A stretch of DNA of 64,000 nt from Chelydra serpentina (GCA_037349315.1 JBAIAC010000006.1:20867501-20931500), one strand, 5' to 3'. Positions 34,554 to 44,985 are shown, numbered from the stretch's first letter. The notes: a model not told the origin generated them from the letters alone. A program made the numbers and translations.

Positions 34554-36779
34554 GAGAGAGCTGCAAAGGAGCCATTTGGACTGCTGATTCTCAGCAAACA
34601 AGCATCATCAGTTGCCCACTTAGTGGAGCTCTGCACTGCTGGAGTGTTGCAAAGTACTCGGGACCTGGGACACAGTCTGGTCTTGCCCTTCACAATTTTG
34701 GTTAAAAATCAAGGGCTTTTTAGTCGGCTTTAGGCCATCTTCTATATGTAGATTAATACAATATATGTACAATACAGAGAAAGAAATCCTATGGAGATCA
34801 AATCAGAGCTGATTCCTATTCTAATTTAAATTTTGCCACCTTGCAGGCTGTGTTAACAATGCTATTTCGTTAAAGTATTCAGAACAATGATTAAATATAT
34901 TGTAGCAAATATGATCATTAAAAAATAAATGTGTATTCAGGTACTTCTAGTCCAACAAGGACATGACACGAAGCCCAGGGAAGTCAAAGGGAGTCTTTCC
35001 ATTGAGCTCACTGAGCCTTAGATCAGGCACTGAGTGTGCAACATTTTCAATTAACAGCAAGAGGACTTTTATAAGCTCAAGGCATGCAAATGGTAAACAC
35101 TTTTTTAAACTTTATTTTTGTACTTAGTTTCTGGGGTTAGTTTCTGTTGCACCCAGACTATGTCAAATATCAGCCTAAAGCGCATTCTTGCATCTAAATT
35201 ATGTCTTGAAAGCAGGAGGTCAACATGAAAATGTTAAAGAAAAAAATATGTTGTGGTGCAATTGCTTGTTAAAATATCGTTCAGTGGTTGGCTCCTACTG
35301 GAACGACTCCTTGGTAAAAGGCATAGGGCCATATCATGCCTAGATCCAGGCCCAGAAGGTCCCCTCAAAACACAGATCTCACCTTTTCATGACGAAGGGG
35401 AAGAGAGCTCAGCTGCTTCCATAGCACCATCCTGTCTTCTGGAGACCTGGCAGAGAGATCCATTTGAGAGGAGCAGTCAGTGGCTAGGTGGGGCAGAGGC
35501 TGGAAGTGTTCAGCCCTGCATTGAATGTGGAGGACACACACATTGTCCCATCACCAGCAGCATGGACATCACCTGGAAAATATAATACCCTCCTAAGCTT
35601 TAGTGAATTTCTGTGGCTCCTCTCTGCAATATCAAAGAGGGCAGCTGTGTCCAAAGAAAGTCAGTTACTGGTAGCCCAGCTCCAAGGAGGCCATATCATT
35701 AGGAGCGGGACAAGGGGATTCCAAACCCAGTGTTGAGGTGGATCCCCCATGATCCATGTGGTTTCCAAGGGATTGATAGTGTGGAGGCTTTACAACCCCC
35801 TCTCTACATTCCCCTTCCCTGAGAGAGCCATATGGGAGAATCTTTGTGAGGGGATCCTCACAGAGATTTCTTTCCCTCAGAATCGCCCCAAGGATTTTGC
35901 TACAGAAGAGCTTGTCCCTACAGAAGAGTTTTGAAGTTAAAGGATTTGGGATGTTACCTGGGTTTGCTCTTGTTATAAAAACAACGACACCAGGATTAAA
36001 TGTACTGCAGCCTAGAGTCATAAGAAAGGTGATTCTAGTTGGGTTTAATGTAGCTCGGAGACAAAGTACATTAACCATCTGTCAGGAGATTGTATGAACA
36101 AGGGTGTTTCCATGCAGAGTAGCTTCAGTTTCTCTATGATACTTGAGACGGTCTTATTTTAAAATGCTCAAGGGGATTTTTTTAGACAAGTGTTCTTTTC
36201 AAGATGACAAGAAATAAGTAATTTACATCCACACACAAAATAAGCTAAATAAACAAAGTCATAAACATTTTCAAAGGAAAAAGTAGTAGAGGGAGAATTT
36301 ATTTTTTTACCCTTTTGTTGCTATTTTTTCTTTTGGAAAAAATATAAAATAAAAAAGCTTAGTGCAGAGAATGGGGAAGTAATGGGGAGAAAGTAGCAGA
36401 CATACAAGGTCCAATTTCCCCAGGCCCCTGCCACTCACTCTACCCCTCACATCCAGAGTCAAAGTCTGGGGAGCCCTCCTGGGTAACTGGTGAATTGGTC
36501 CAATGTCCCTTCATGTCCCTGCATGGCTGTGTACATCAGATACACTGCAAGCCTTCGTACATCCGGATGCAGAAAGGCTGCAATTCAGGAAAGCATTTAA
36601 GCATGTTCATAAATTCATCCCTGTTCTACAAAGTCCTTAACTTTAAGCAGGTGCTGAAATCCCATTGATGTCAATGGGCAAAATTTTCAAAAGCACCAAC
36701 GTGACTTAGGAGACTAAATTTCTTAGATGCTTTTGAAAATGTTACCTGGTACGACATAAACAGGTGCCTAAAATTAAGC
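34554..36779. other. mostly unique sequence, no gene seen
   Basis: No supported gene. The plus frame at 35253-35585 and the minus frame at 35665-36078 have no recognisable motif. Around 36655-36780 is a palindromic short repeat ('cccattgatgtcaatggg', 'ttttgaaaatgtt'). Confidence 0.35.
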
Positions 36780-36780
36780 A

Positions 36781-37105
36781 TAGAATCATAGAACCAGGGT
36801 TAGAAGGGACCACAAGGGTCATCTAGTCTAACCCCCTGCCAAGATACAGGATTTATTATGTCTAAATCATTGAAGACAGATGGCTATCCAGCCTCTTTTT
36901 GAAAATCTCCAGTGAAGGAGCTTCCACAAACTCTCTAGGCAGTCTGTTCCATTTTCCTATTGTTCTTACAGTTAGGAAGTTTTTCCTATGCTGTAGTTTG
37001 AACCCATTGCCTCTTGTCCTGCCCTCTGTGGCAAGAGAGAACAAGGTTTCTCCATATCATGTCCCCCCTTAATCTCCTCTTTTCCACACTAAACATGCCC
37101 AACAT
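36781..37105 (-). mobile_element. CR1 3' end, antisense
   Basis: It begins 'atagaatcatagaaccaggg' and runs through the antisense of the CR1 C-terminal block. The minus frame at 36862-37044 gives TVRTIGKWNRLPREFVEAPS and LEIFKKRLDSHLSSMI, matching the CR1 C-terminus. It belongs to a different, older CR1 subfamily than the copy at 59717. Confidence 0.75.
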
Positions 37106-37203
37106 CATCCACTCAAAAAGGATATTGTGGAACTGGAAAAGGTTCAGAGAGGGACAACACAGATGATAGTATATGAAATGGTTTCCATAAGAGGAGAGAC
37201 TCA
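37106..37203 (+). mobile_element. CR1-like LINE fragment in the opposite orientation
   Basis: 'aaaggatattgtggaactgg', then 'aaaaggttcagagagggac' and 'ccataagaggagag', match the region around 30800-30880 of the second LINE lineage in sense. It abuts the antisense CR1 end on its left. Confidence 0.6.
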
Positions 37204-38021
37204 GGCCATTTCCACACTACACATTTTTGTTAACACACGCTACATTGGCATGTGTTATGTGTTTTGTTGAATGAGGATGGTCTACTAAATCTGGGTGTAA
37301 ATGAGGGAAATCAGCCTCAAATTACTTCTATAAAGAAAATGCCAGTGCAGTTGAGCATTAAACACCACCAATATAGACTAATCCTTCACTAAATCAGCGT
37401 AGCATGATATGCAAAGTGAGTGGATATAACTTCTCAAATTTGGACATGTAGGATTTTACCATTTAGTGGTACTGGCAAACTGCAAAGCTTTAAGAATGCA
37501 ATTAAGATAATTAAATGTGTAGTTGTTGTAAAGGTAAAACAATTGTTTAAAATTCCCATCATTACCAGAATTAGTTTCAGCATGTGTAAGACTCAAACAC
37601 TATAACTGCATTTAGTTAAAAACAAAGAGGTCTTGGCCAGTAAGGAAAAGAATATCTATTTCTTTCAGCTGAGCTCAATATTCCATGTTTGCCTCCTCCC
37701 CCCAAGAGTTTATTCCCCACACCCTTGTTACTTTAGAATCAAAAGGAAAAGTGATTTGTTTTCACTATGTCATTCGTGATTTTGAATCAAGTCCCCTCTC
37801 AGTCTTTAGATTTCCAGGTTAAACAAATCTGGTTTGAGCAATCTCACATCATATGTTAGTATAGCTGGTATTTTCAGGAAAGAAGAATTATTGTATCACT
37901 CTTGTAGTTCAGAAAAAAGGCTGAGTATAATGTACCACTTCACATTCCTTTCTCTTCATTCTCTTTAAATCCGTACCTGTTATTTCCTTCACCATACCAC
38001 ACTGACTGACTAGGAACAACA
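37204..38021. other. unassigned sequence
   Basis: The start ('ggccatttccacactacac') looks like a DNA-transposon terminus similar to 38103, but no partner end was found. No gene. Confidence 0.3.
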
Positions 38022-38099
38022 GAATTGCCATATTAGGTCAGACCAATGGTCCATTTAGCCCAGAATCCTGTCTTCTGACAGTGGCTAGTGCCAGATCAC
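38022..38099 (-). mobile_element. 3' tail of second LINE lineage, antisense
   Basis: The minus strand reads 'gtcagaagacaggattctgg', 'gctaaatggaccattggtct', matching the 3' region at 31320-31390. It is adjacent to the Harbinger-like element and may be its insertion site. Confidence 0.7.
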
Positions 38100-38102
38100 T
38101 TA

Positions 38103-38384
38103 GGCTATGCCTACACTACTGCTGGATCGACACTCTGGCGATTGATGCACATGGGGTTGATTTATCAGGTCTAATGAAGACCCACCAAATTGACCACAGA
38201 TTGCGCTCCGGTTGTCCCTGGTACTCCACCCCAAATTAGAAGAGTAAGGTAAGTCAATGGGAGACACTCTCCCATTGACCAAGCACAGTGTAGACACTGC
38301 AGTAAGTTGACCTAAGCTACGTCGACTCCAGCTACGTTATTCACATAGCTTAGGTCAACTTACCATGGTAGTGTAGACATAGCC
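38103..38384. mobile_element. Harbinger-like miniature element with TTA target duplication
   Basis: The left end GGCTATGCCTACACTAC and the right end GTAGTGTAGACATAGCC are inverted with one mismatch. TTA flanks both sides (38100-38102 and 38385-38387), the PIF/Harbinger signature. It is 282 bp long with no coding capacity. The interior has further self-complementary text ('taagttgacctaagct', 'agcttaggtcaactta'). Confidence 0.85.
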
Positions 38385-38387
38385 TTA

Positions 38388-39114
38388 TTTAGTTTGACAG
38401 TTTCTCTTCAGTTACGCACTTTTATCAAATTTGTCCTCTCCGCTTTACTAGGATATAGAATAACACCTTTACAAAAATCCAAACTCTTCATCCACTGAAC
38501 TATAAATAAAAATTTCTTAATCAACACTGCTCAGATAATTTCAAGCATTTCTAAATACATTTGAAAGGAACACCTACAAGGGTTTTTGATTAAGTTATTA
38601 CTATACTAGCTGCAGTCAGTATTTTAATTATTTTTTCCTCCTTTGAAAATGTTTGCTTTGTAACATTCTATAATAATAGAATTATCTGTAAGTGATTCCT
38701 CACTGGACTAGTTAGGGTACCAATTTTCTATATGAATAGAAAGAGTCTTGAGCCGCATAAATAGTGTCTATATTGACCATTTCCAAAATTAAATCATTAC
38801 TTGGGAAGTCTATGAAATTAATCAGTGGAACATAAATACTCATTAAATTGTCTGCTGTAATCCATCACCCAGTACAGAATTATTCCCTTTTCTGTGCTTA
38901 TAATGTCCAATTAACTATTAATGGAATAAGCCTATGCAGACATTTTAAAGGATGTCAAAGACAACTGTATTAAAATAAAAAAGTCATGTGTAAAGTAATA
39001 ATTTGATCAGAATACTTTATCAAGGTCTTTTTCACAGGGAAAGTGTCAATTTCTGTTTGGGAATGTCCCTATTCAGAAACTGGAGTGCCCTAATCACTGG
39101 GCCATTCTTCTCTC
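38388..39114. other. unique AT-rich sequence, no gene seen
   Basis: No genes, RNA or transposon ends recognised. Confidence 0.4.
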
Positions 39115-39606
39115 TGGAGAAGAAAGCATTGCCCAGTGGCTAGAGCCTTGAACTTAGGATTCCTGTTTAAATTTCCTGCTCCACCACAGACTTCCTGTGT
39201 GACCTTAGGCAAGCCACTTAGGGTATCTCTACACTGCAATACGACATCTACAACTCACTTGTGTTAGCTGACTAGGGCTGGTGGGGCTCAGGCTGTGGGA
39301 GTATAAAATTGAAGTGTACATGTTTGGGCTCTGGGGCCCCACCAGTTGGGAGGGTCCCAGAATCTGTGCCCCAGCCTGAACCCTGCAAGCTTTAGTCATC
39401 TGGACTAGCCATGGGAGTTTCATAGCAGGGAAGTCATACCCCCAGCCTCTCTGTGTCTCAGTTCCTCATCTGTAAATGGATCTAATAGCACTTCCCTACC
39501 TCACAGTGGTGTTTTGAGAATAAATGCTCTTTAAAAGATTGTGAGGTGATCAGATACTGTGGTGATTGGCTCCAGATAGGTACCTAAGATAGACAGATAG
39601 GCCCTG
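39115..39606 (+). mobile_element. MIR-like SINE split by another element
   Basis: The first part (39115-39221) has 'cccagtggctagagcc' and 'cttcctgtgtgaccttag'. The second (about 39441-39606) continues at 'cctctctgtgtctcagttcc', 'atctgtaaatgg', and ends 'tacctaagatagacagat'. The SINE text is continuous across the gap, so 39222-39440 was inserted into it. Confidence 0.75.
39222..39440. mobile_element. TIR element nested in the SINE
   Basis: The left end GGGTATCTCTACACTGCAAT resembles Harbinger-like termini (compare 38103). The right end is a degraded inverse ('gcagggaagtcatacccc'). TTA precedes the left end. The minus frame at 39229-39423 has no motif. Confidence 0.55.
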
Positions 39607-40046
39607 ATCCAACTTCCATTGAAGTCAATGGAGACACTCAGTGGGAGTTGGTTTGGACCCTAGAGGCAGGGGCGGCTCCAGGCACCAGCGCAGTAAGTGT
39701 GTGCGTGGGGCGGCAAGCCACGTGGGACGGTGTGACGGTTGCTGTGAGGGCAGCAGTCAGGCGGCCTTCGGCAGTGTTTCTGCGGGAGATCCGCCGGTCC
39801 CGCGGCTTTGGTGGCAATTCGGCGGCAGGCACGCCGACGGCGCAGGACCGGCGGACCTCCCGCAGAAACGCCGCCGAATCCGCGTGACCAGTGGACCACC
39901 CGCAGGCATGCTGCCAGAAGCCACCTGACTGCTGTGCTTGGGGCGACAAAAATCATAGAGTCGCCCCTGCCTAGAGGCCTGATCCTGCACTATTGAAATC
40001 ATTGTGACTTTTGCCATGGACTTCAATAGAAGCAGGGTCAAGCCCT
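39600..40046. repeat. short palindromic element split by a hAT insertion
   Basis: The outer arms 'ggccctgatccaacttc' (39601) and 'gaagcagggtcaagccc' (40030) are inverted, with an inner 'ccattgaagtcaatgg'. The two halves are separated by the hAT element at 39667-39969. Confidence 0.5.
39667..39969. mobile_element. GC-rich hAT non-autonomous element with exact 8-bp target duplication
   Basis: The termini CAGGGGCGGCTCCAGG and GAGTCGCCCCTG are inverted. CCTAGAGG flanks both sides exactly (39659-39666 and 39970-39977). It is 303 bp long and the same family as 27162-27492. The interior has long inverted blocks (for example 'ttctgcgggagatccgccgg' near 39778 against 'ccggcggacctcccgcagaa' near 39848). 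It is not coding, although several frames are open because of composition. Confidence 0.9.
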
Positions 40047-40057
40047 AAATCAGTTAC

Positions 40058-40436
40058 ATAATCACAGAATTATAGAAATGTAGGACTAAAGGGACCTCAG
40101 AAGGTCGTCATGTTCAGCCCCCTGCACTGAGACAGGACCAAGTAATCCATCCCTGAAAGGTGTTTGTCCAACCTGTTCTTAAAAAACCTTAAAAATGCTG
40201 GCAACTCCACAAACTCCTTTGGAAGCCTATTCCAGCGTTTAACCCTTACAGTACTCTAGCTGAGGCCTCACCAGTGCCAAGCAGAGCAGGACAATTACCT
40301 TCTATGTCCACTTACTTCACTTTTAGTAATATACCCCAGAATATTAGTCTTTTTTGCAGCTGCATCACATTGTTGGCTCATATTCAATTTGTGATCACTA
40401 TGACCCCCAGATCCTTTTCAGAAGTACTACGTACCT
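40058..40436 (-). mobile_element. outer CR1 of the nest, 3' part
   Basis: It begins 'aatcacagaattatagaaat' (CR1 3' end in antisense) and proceeds to the antisense of the block SEKDLGVI near 40436, with an internal deletion around 40245. There it meets a sense CR1. The missing continuation appears in the same orientation at 44267-44740. Confidence 0.75.
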
Positions 40437-40737
40437 CAAGGAGATGACTGAGGAAATATCTGAGGCATTAACAATTTTCTTCAAAAATAAATGGAGGACA
40501 GGAGAGGGCAAATATAGTGCCAATTTATAAAAAGGGGAATAAGGACAACTGGACCTGTCAGCTTAATTTAAGTACCTAGAAAGATAATGAAGCAAATAGT
40601 CAAGCAATCAATTTTCTAACACCTAGAAGATAATAAGGTGATAAATAACAGTCAACATGTATTTGTCAAGAAAATACCATGTCAAACCAACCTAATAGCC
40701 CTCTTTAACAGGGTAACAAGCTTTGTGGATAGTGGGG

Positions 40738-41863
40738 TATCACCGTGCTCAGTGGGTCACAGCTGAGAATACCAGATTCAGGACAAACTGCAGAGAAACA
40801 GGGAAGACTCACCCCAACTAGTGGTTATTCTATCATTAGATATACCAAGCCAGTAACAAAGATAAACTTCTTTCTCTTCACACTGGTTAACAACAAGTCA
40901 AAAATACAGACTCCTTAGGCATTCGAGCCCGTATCTCACCACCCAGCCCCTAGACTTTATCATGAGTGGTTATTGAAAACCAATTTAATCAAATAAAGGG
41001 TTCTGATCTCAAGAGACCAGACACGTAGTCGGGTCAATATATAACTCAGATCTTACCCAATTATGCTGATGCCAATCCTTTAGCAACTAAAATCTAAAGG
41101 TTTATTTATAAGAGAAAAGAAGAAGAGAGTTAAAATGGTTAACAGATCATATACATACAAACTTTCCATTGTTCTTATATCAGTTTTATAGCAGTGATGT
41201 TATAGACTGCTGTACAGTCTCTGGTAACTTCCAAAAGATTTGAAGGTCCTCAGTCCATACTTCAAATATGCTCCTTTTAGTTACAAGTCCACAGTTCAGA
41301 GAATCAGAGCAGGAAAGAGGGGCAACGTGGAGATGATTCAAGGGTCTTTTGTACCCTCTGTCAGGTGCTTGGAATTTTACTGTCCCAAAACAAAGCTCAC
41401 AGCAAAATTACTGGCATAAGATGGAGTCCAGGGTCACATGAGTATATCACATGTCCTTACATGGCTTGCTGACTCACGGGGCAGCCATTACCCATATTCT
41501 GACTGGGGAGTCCACAGGAAGACTCACCATTAGATAAGCTTCTCCTATGACCCATTGTTAGAGTGAAGTGTCCTTTAATGGTCCATTAAACTTGAATAGT
41601 CTGTTCACAATGCTAGGCTGGCTGTAAACTACCTTGTAGGTGATACCCCAGGAACAACATATTTAGGATATAGATGCATAGCCAATATTCATACCTTCAG
41701 ATACCATGATGATACATGGATTTAAACAGGGTAATCTTATCTAGTCAATCATAACTTTTCCATTGACACCATACATGACATACTTTGTACAAGATTTGTT
41801 GGAATTGTCTAACAATAGCAATATTAATGATATAAATGGTCATATTTCAATCATACAGCATCA
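40738..41863 (-). repeat. ERV solo LTR, antisense, 5-bp target duplication
   Basis: The 1126-bp unit interrupts the inner CR1 cleanly: TGGGG flanks both sides (40733-40737 and 41864-41868). On the minus strand it starts TGATGCTG and ends GGTGATA (a CA end changed to TA). It has an AATAAA near 41100-41106 (seen as tttatt) and no coding sequence. Stretches match 45950-46150 and 62090-62540, so three LTRs of one superfamily are present. 5-bp duplications are usual for several ERV classes. Confidence 0.75.
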
Positions 41864-41880
41864 TGGGGGAAGTGGGAGAT

Positions 41881-42018
41881 GTGGTATATCTTGTCTTTAG
41901 TAAGGCTTTTGATACTGTCTTGCATGACCTTTTCAAAAACAAACTAGGGAAATATAGCCTAGATGGCGCTACTATAAGGTGGGGTATAACAGGTTGGAAA
42001 ACCATTCCCAGAGAGTAG
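41881..42018 (+). pseudogene. CR1 RT motif A fragment
   Basis: The frame gives [20 protein letters not shown]. The CR1 motif A normally reads LDFSKAFD; here the catalytic Asp is Val. The frame ends at 42018 and is bounded by LTR sequence on both sides, so it is a dead piece of the inner CR1. Confidence 0.7.
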
Positions 42019-42417
42019 TTATCAATGGTTCACAGTCATGCTGGAAGGGCATATCAATTGGGTTCTCTCAGGGCATGTATGGGACAAACTCAGCCCAGCC
42101 TCACGGGAACAAAGGACACTGGCCTAGGCAGCAACAAAGGATCCGTTGGACTCTCGAGTGAGTCACGCCCCTTCCCTTTATCAGTTTGGGACTACGATGA
42201 GGTAATGCGCACCTGCCCTGAATGGGGGGGGGGGGGAGGAGGGGAACAAAGCCAAGAGGGAAAAAAGAACATGATAAAAGGGAAAGACGTTTTGCCATTC
42301 TCTTCCACCTCCATCTATAGACACCACCACCAAGCAACTGAAGCACTGATCAAAGGGGAGAGCCTGGCTGAAGGGCAACCAGACAGCCTGTGGTGAGAAG
42401 CATCTAAGTTTGTAAGG

Positions 42418-43128
42418 TTTCAGTGTAGTAGCCGTGTTAGTCTGTGTCAGCGATGCCAACTCTGTCAACATATCGATTCAAGTGATACCATCACAGGGCC
42501 TAATCACATCCGCCACACCATCAGGGGCTCATTCACCTGCACATCTACCAATGTGATATATGCCATCATGTGCCAGCAATGCCCCTCTGCCATGTACATT
42601 GGCCAAACCAGACAGTCTCTACGCAAAAGAATAAATGGACATAAATCTGACATCAGGAATCATAACATTCAAAAACCAGTAGGAGAACACTTCAACCTCC
42701 CTAATCACTCAGTGACAGACTTGAGGATAGCAGTGTTGCGACAGATTAACTGCAAAAGCAGACTTCAAAGAGAAACTATTGAACTTGAATTGATATGCAA
42801 ACTAGGTTGCATTGCCTCGGGATTAAATAGAGATTTGGAATGGCTCGGCGATTACGTTAATTGAATCTATTTCCCTTAAGTTAACGATCCTCATTCACAC
42901 CTGTGTGACCATCTTGTTTATCACTTCAAAGGTTTTTCTTCCCCTGCTGTTATGGTTCCTCTCAACTAATTAGTCTCTTAAGGTTGCTCTATGCACCTCG
43001 ACCTTATCATGTTTCTCTGACTGTATAAATATCTGTCTACTGTATATTTCATTCCATGCATCCGATGAAGTGGGTATTAACCCACGAAAGCTTATGCTGA
43101 AATAAATTTGTTAGTCTCTAAGGTGCTA
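42418..43128 (+). mobile_element. Penelope-like element with 13-bp target duplication (copy 4)
   Basis: TAAGTTTGTAAGG flanks both sides exactly (42405-42417 and 43129-43141). A 33-bp 5' piece (42418-42450) is the antisense of the element's own 3' end. Then the sense endonuclease frame (42451-42864), the 3' untranslated region and the 3' repeat with the 40-bp hairpin (43058-43097) follow. It is inserted into the LTR at 42070-43661. Confidence 0.9.
42451..42864 (+). pseudogene. PLE GIY-YIG endonuclease, best preserved copy
   Basis: An open frame from the junction at 42451 to a stop at 42865. It has the tail of the cysteine cluster (RCQLC), TITGPNHIRHTIRGSFTC, NVIYAIMCQQC, AMYIGQTRQ (YIG), LRKRINGHKSDIRN (conserved Arg), GEHFNLPNHSV, QRETIELELICK (candidate catalytic Glu) and the C-terminal LNRDLEWLGDYVN. 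The domain looks complete and in frame, but the RT, linker and any native start are lost by 5' truncation. The Met at 42553 lies inside the domain and is not a true start. Confidence 0.85.
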
Positions 43129-43849
43129 TAAGTTTGTAAGGGCACTGAAAGTGTTAAGATCAGCTTAGAATGCATTTTGGTTTTATTTCATTTGACCAAA
43201 TCTGACTTCTTGTACTTTGATTTATAATCACTTAAAATTTATCATTTGTAGTTAATACATTTGTTTGCTTATTCTACCTGAAGCAGTGTGTTTGGTTTGA
43301 AGTGTGTCAGAGACTCCCCTTGGGATAACAAGCCTGGTACATATCAAGTTCTTTGTTAAATTGACAAACTCATACAAACTTGCAGCGTCCAGCGGGCATA
43401 ACCAGACACTGCAAGACGGAGTTATGTCCTAGGGTTATGTCTGGGACTGGAGATATTTGCTAGTGTCATTAGGTTGCACAATCCAAGCAACGGCTGGCCC
43501 AAAGTGCTCACTCATGTAATTGGCTACACTACATTCTAGAGGCTGTGCATGAACAGCCCGGGAGTGGGGGTTCTCACAGCAGAGCAGGGTAAGGCTGGCT
43601 CCCAGAGTCGAGGATTGGAGTGACCTAGTAGATCACCAGTCCAGATAACACCAGGAGAACATGAGAGATGTATTAGCAGGAGTGTTGTAAGCAAGACATG
43701 AAAAGTAATTCTTCCTCTCTACTCCATGCTGATTAGGCCTCAACTGGAGTATTGTGTCCAGTTCTGTGCCCCACATTTCAGGAAAGATGTGGACAAATTA
43801 GAGAAAGTCCAGAGGGGTGCACAAAAATGATTAAAGATCTAGGGAAAAC

Positions 43850-44206
43850 ATGACCAATGAGGAAAGATTGAAAAAAATTGGTTTGTTTTGTCTGGAAAAG
43901 AGAAGACTGAGAGGGGACATGATAGCAGTTTTCAAGTACATAAAAGGTTGTTATCAAGAAGAGGGAGAAAAATTGTTCTCCTTAACCGCTGAGGATAGGA
44001 CAAGAAGCAACGGGCTTAAATTGCAGCAAGAGAGGTTTAGGTTGGACACTAGAAAAAAATTCCTAACTGTCAGGGTAGTTAAGCACTGGAACAAATTGCC
44101 TAGGAAGGTTGTGAAATCTCTGTCACTGGAGGTTTTTAAGAACAGGTTAGACAAACACCTGTCAGGAATGGTCTTGTTATGTATAAGTAGTCCTGCCTTG
44201 AGTGCA
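43850..44206 (+). pseudogene. inner CR1 pol C-terminus
   Basis: The frame starts inside the conserved post-RT block: [20 protein letters not shown], then DMIAVFKYIKGCYQEEGEKL, then GLKLQQERFRLDTRKKFLTV and the C-terminus LDKHLSGM. This corresponds to about residues 446-550 of the CR1 at 59803-61461. The upstream RT core is interrupted by the LTRs. Confidence 0.8.
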
Positions 44207-44266
44207 GGGACTGGACTAGATGACCTCTCAAGGTCCCCTCTAGTCCTACACTTCTATGATTCTATC

Positions 44267-44740
44267 ATTTAGCCAGTTATTCCCCATTTTGTAGTTGTGC
44301 ATTTGATATTTCCTTCCCAAATGCAGTACTTTGCACTTGTCTTTATTGAATTTCATCTTGTTGTATTCTGACCGATTCTCCAATTTGTCAAGGTTGTTTT
44401 GAATTGTAATCCTCTCCTCTAAAGTTCTTGCAACCTCTCCCAGCTTCGTGTTATCTGCAAATGTTATAGGCATACTCTCCACTGCATTACCCAAGTCAGT
44501 AATTAAAATATTAGATAGTACTGGACCCAGGACAGACCCTTGCAGGACCCCACTAGATGTGCCTTCCCAGTTTGACAGAAAAGCATTAACTACTCTTTGA
44601 ATACTGTCTTTTAACCAGTGGTGCATCTATTTTATAGTTATTTCATTTAGACACATTTCCCTAGTTTGCTTCTGAGAGTGTCATGTGGGACTGTCAGAAA
44701 CCTTACTAAAATCAAGCTATATCATGCTACCCCCCTATCC
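44267..44740 (-). mobile_element. outer CR1 of the nest, RT part
   Basis: The minus strand continues the outer CR1 begun at 40058-40436. The frame gives [12 protein letters not shown] (motif B), ITFADNTKLG (FADD reads FADN) and KCKVLHLGRKYQMHNYKMGN, ending at the point where 40436 picks up (SEKDLGVI). Motif A lies near 44700-44740, antisense. The perfect order across the gap is the evidence that 40437-44266 is an insertion. Confidence 0.75.
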
Positions 44741-44762
44741 AGACTAGGCCGATAATGAAACG

Positions 44763-44985
44763 AGGCATGTGGCATAGCGGACAGAGAACTGGATTGGGAC
44801 TCAGGAGCACTGGTTTGATTCCCAACACTGCTAGATAACCTGGAGCAAATCACTTCTCTTCTCTGTGCATTTGTTTCCCATCTATTAAATAGGAGTAATT
44901 AGATTAATCTCCTTGGTAAAGTGCTTTGAGACCTATTGATGAAATGTGCCATATAAGAGCTATTATTATTATTACACTACCTCAT
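44763..44985 (+). mobile_element. MIR-like tRNA-derived SINE
   Basis: The head 'gtggcatagcggacagag' and 'ggtttgattcccaac' mimic box A and box B. The middle 'gagcaaatcacttctctt' and 'tgcatttgtttcccatctat' match the SINE body, and the end 'aaagtgctttgagacctat' runs into an ATT repeat. The ending differs from the GATA-ended copies, so it may be a distinct subfamily. Confidence 0.65.

Larger units (their letters stand above)
42070..43661 (+). repeat. ERV solo LTR carrying a PLE
   Basis: Non-CR1 sequence running from about 42070 to about 43661 (minus the PLE, about 870 bp). It holds 'ataatcacttaaaatttatc' and 'gtgtgtttggtttgaagtg', which parallel the R-U5 part of the LTR at 45950. It ends AACA directly before CR1 text resumes. 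A run of 13 G is at 42224-42236. No target duplication, and CR1 sequence is missing across it. LTR identity is inferred from layout and similarity. Confidence 0.6.
40437..44266 (+). mobile_element. inner CR1 of the nest, carrying two LTRs
   Basis: Sense CR1 segments lie at 40437-40737 (start of RT), 41864-42069 (motif [14 protein letters not shown], with the motif Asp replaced by Val) and about 43662-44266 (post-RT region to the ATTCTATG 3' end). The gaps are LTR insertions at 40738-41863 and about 42070-43661. Some CR1 sequence around motif B to the FADD region is missing at the second LTR, so a deletion accompanied it. Confidence 0.75.

Noticed and set aside
35253..36097. Overlapping frames on both strands as host exons
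   Set aside because: No recognisable protein family and no consistent splice signals.
39638..40041. Several open frames in a GC-rich patch
   Set aside because: They overlap a 303-bp hAT element with perfect flanking duplication and have no domain.
43058..43097. Calling a functional hammerhead ribozyme
   Set aside because: The core departs from consensus at two places (C for U4, one extra A) and stem I is weak, so only a hammerhead-like structure is claimed.
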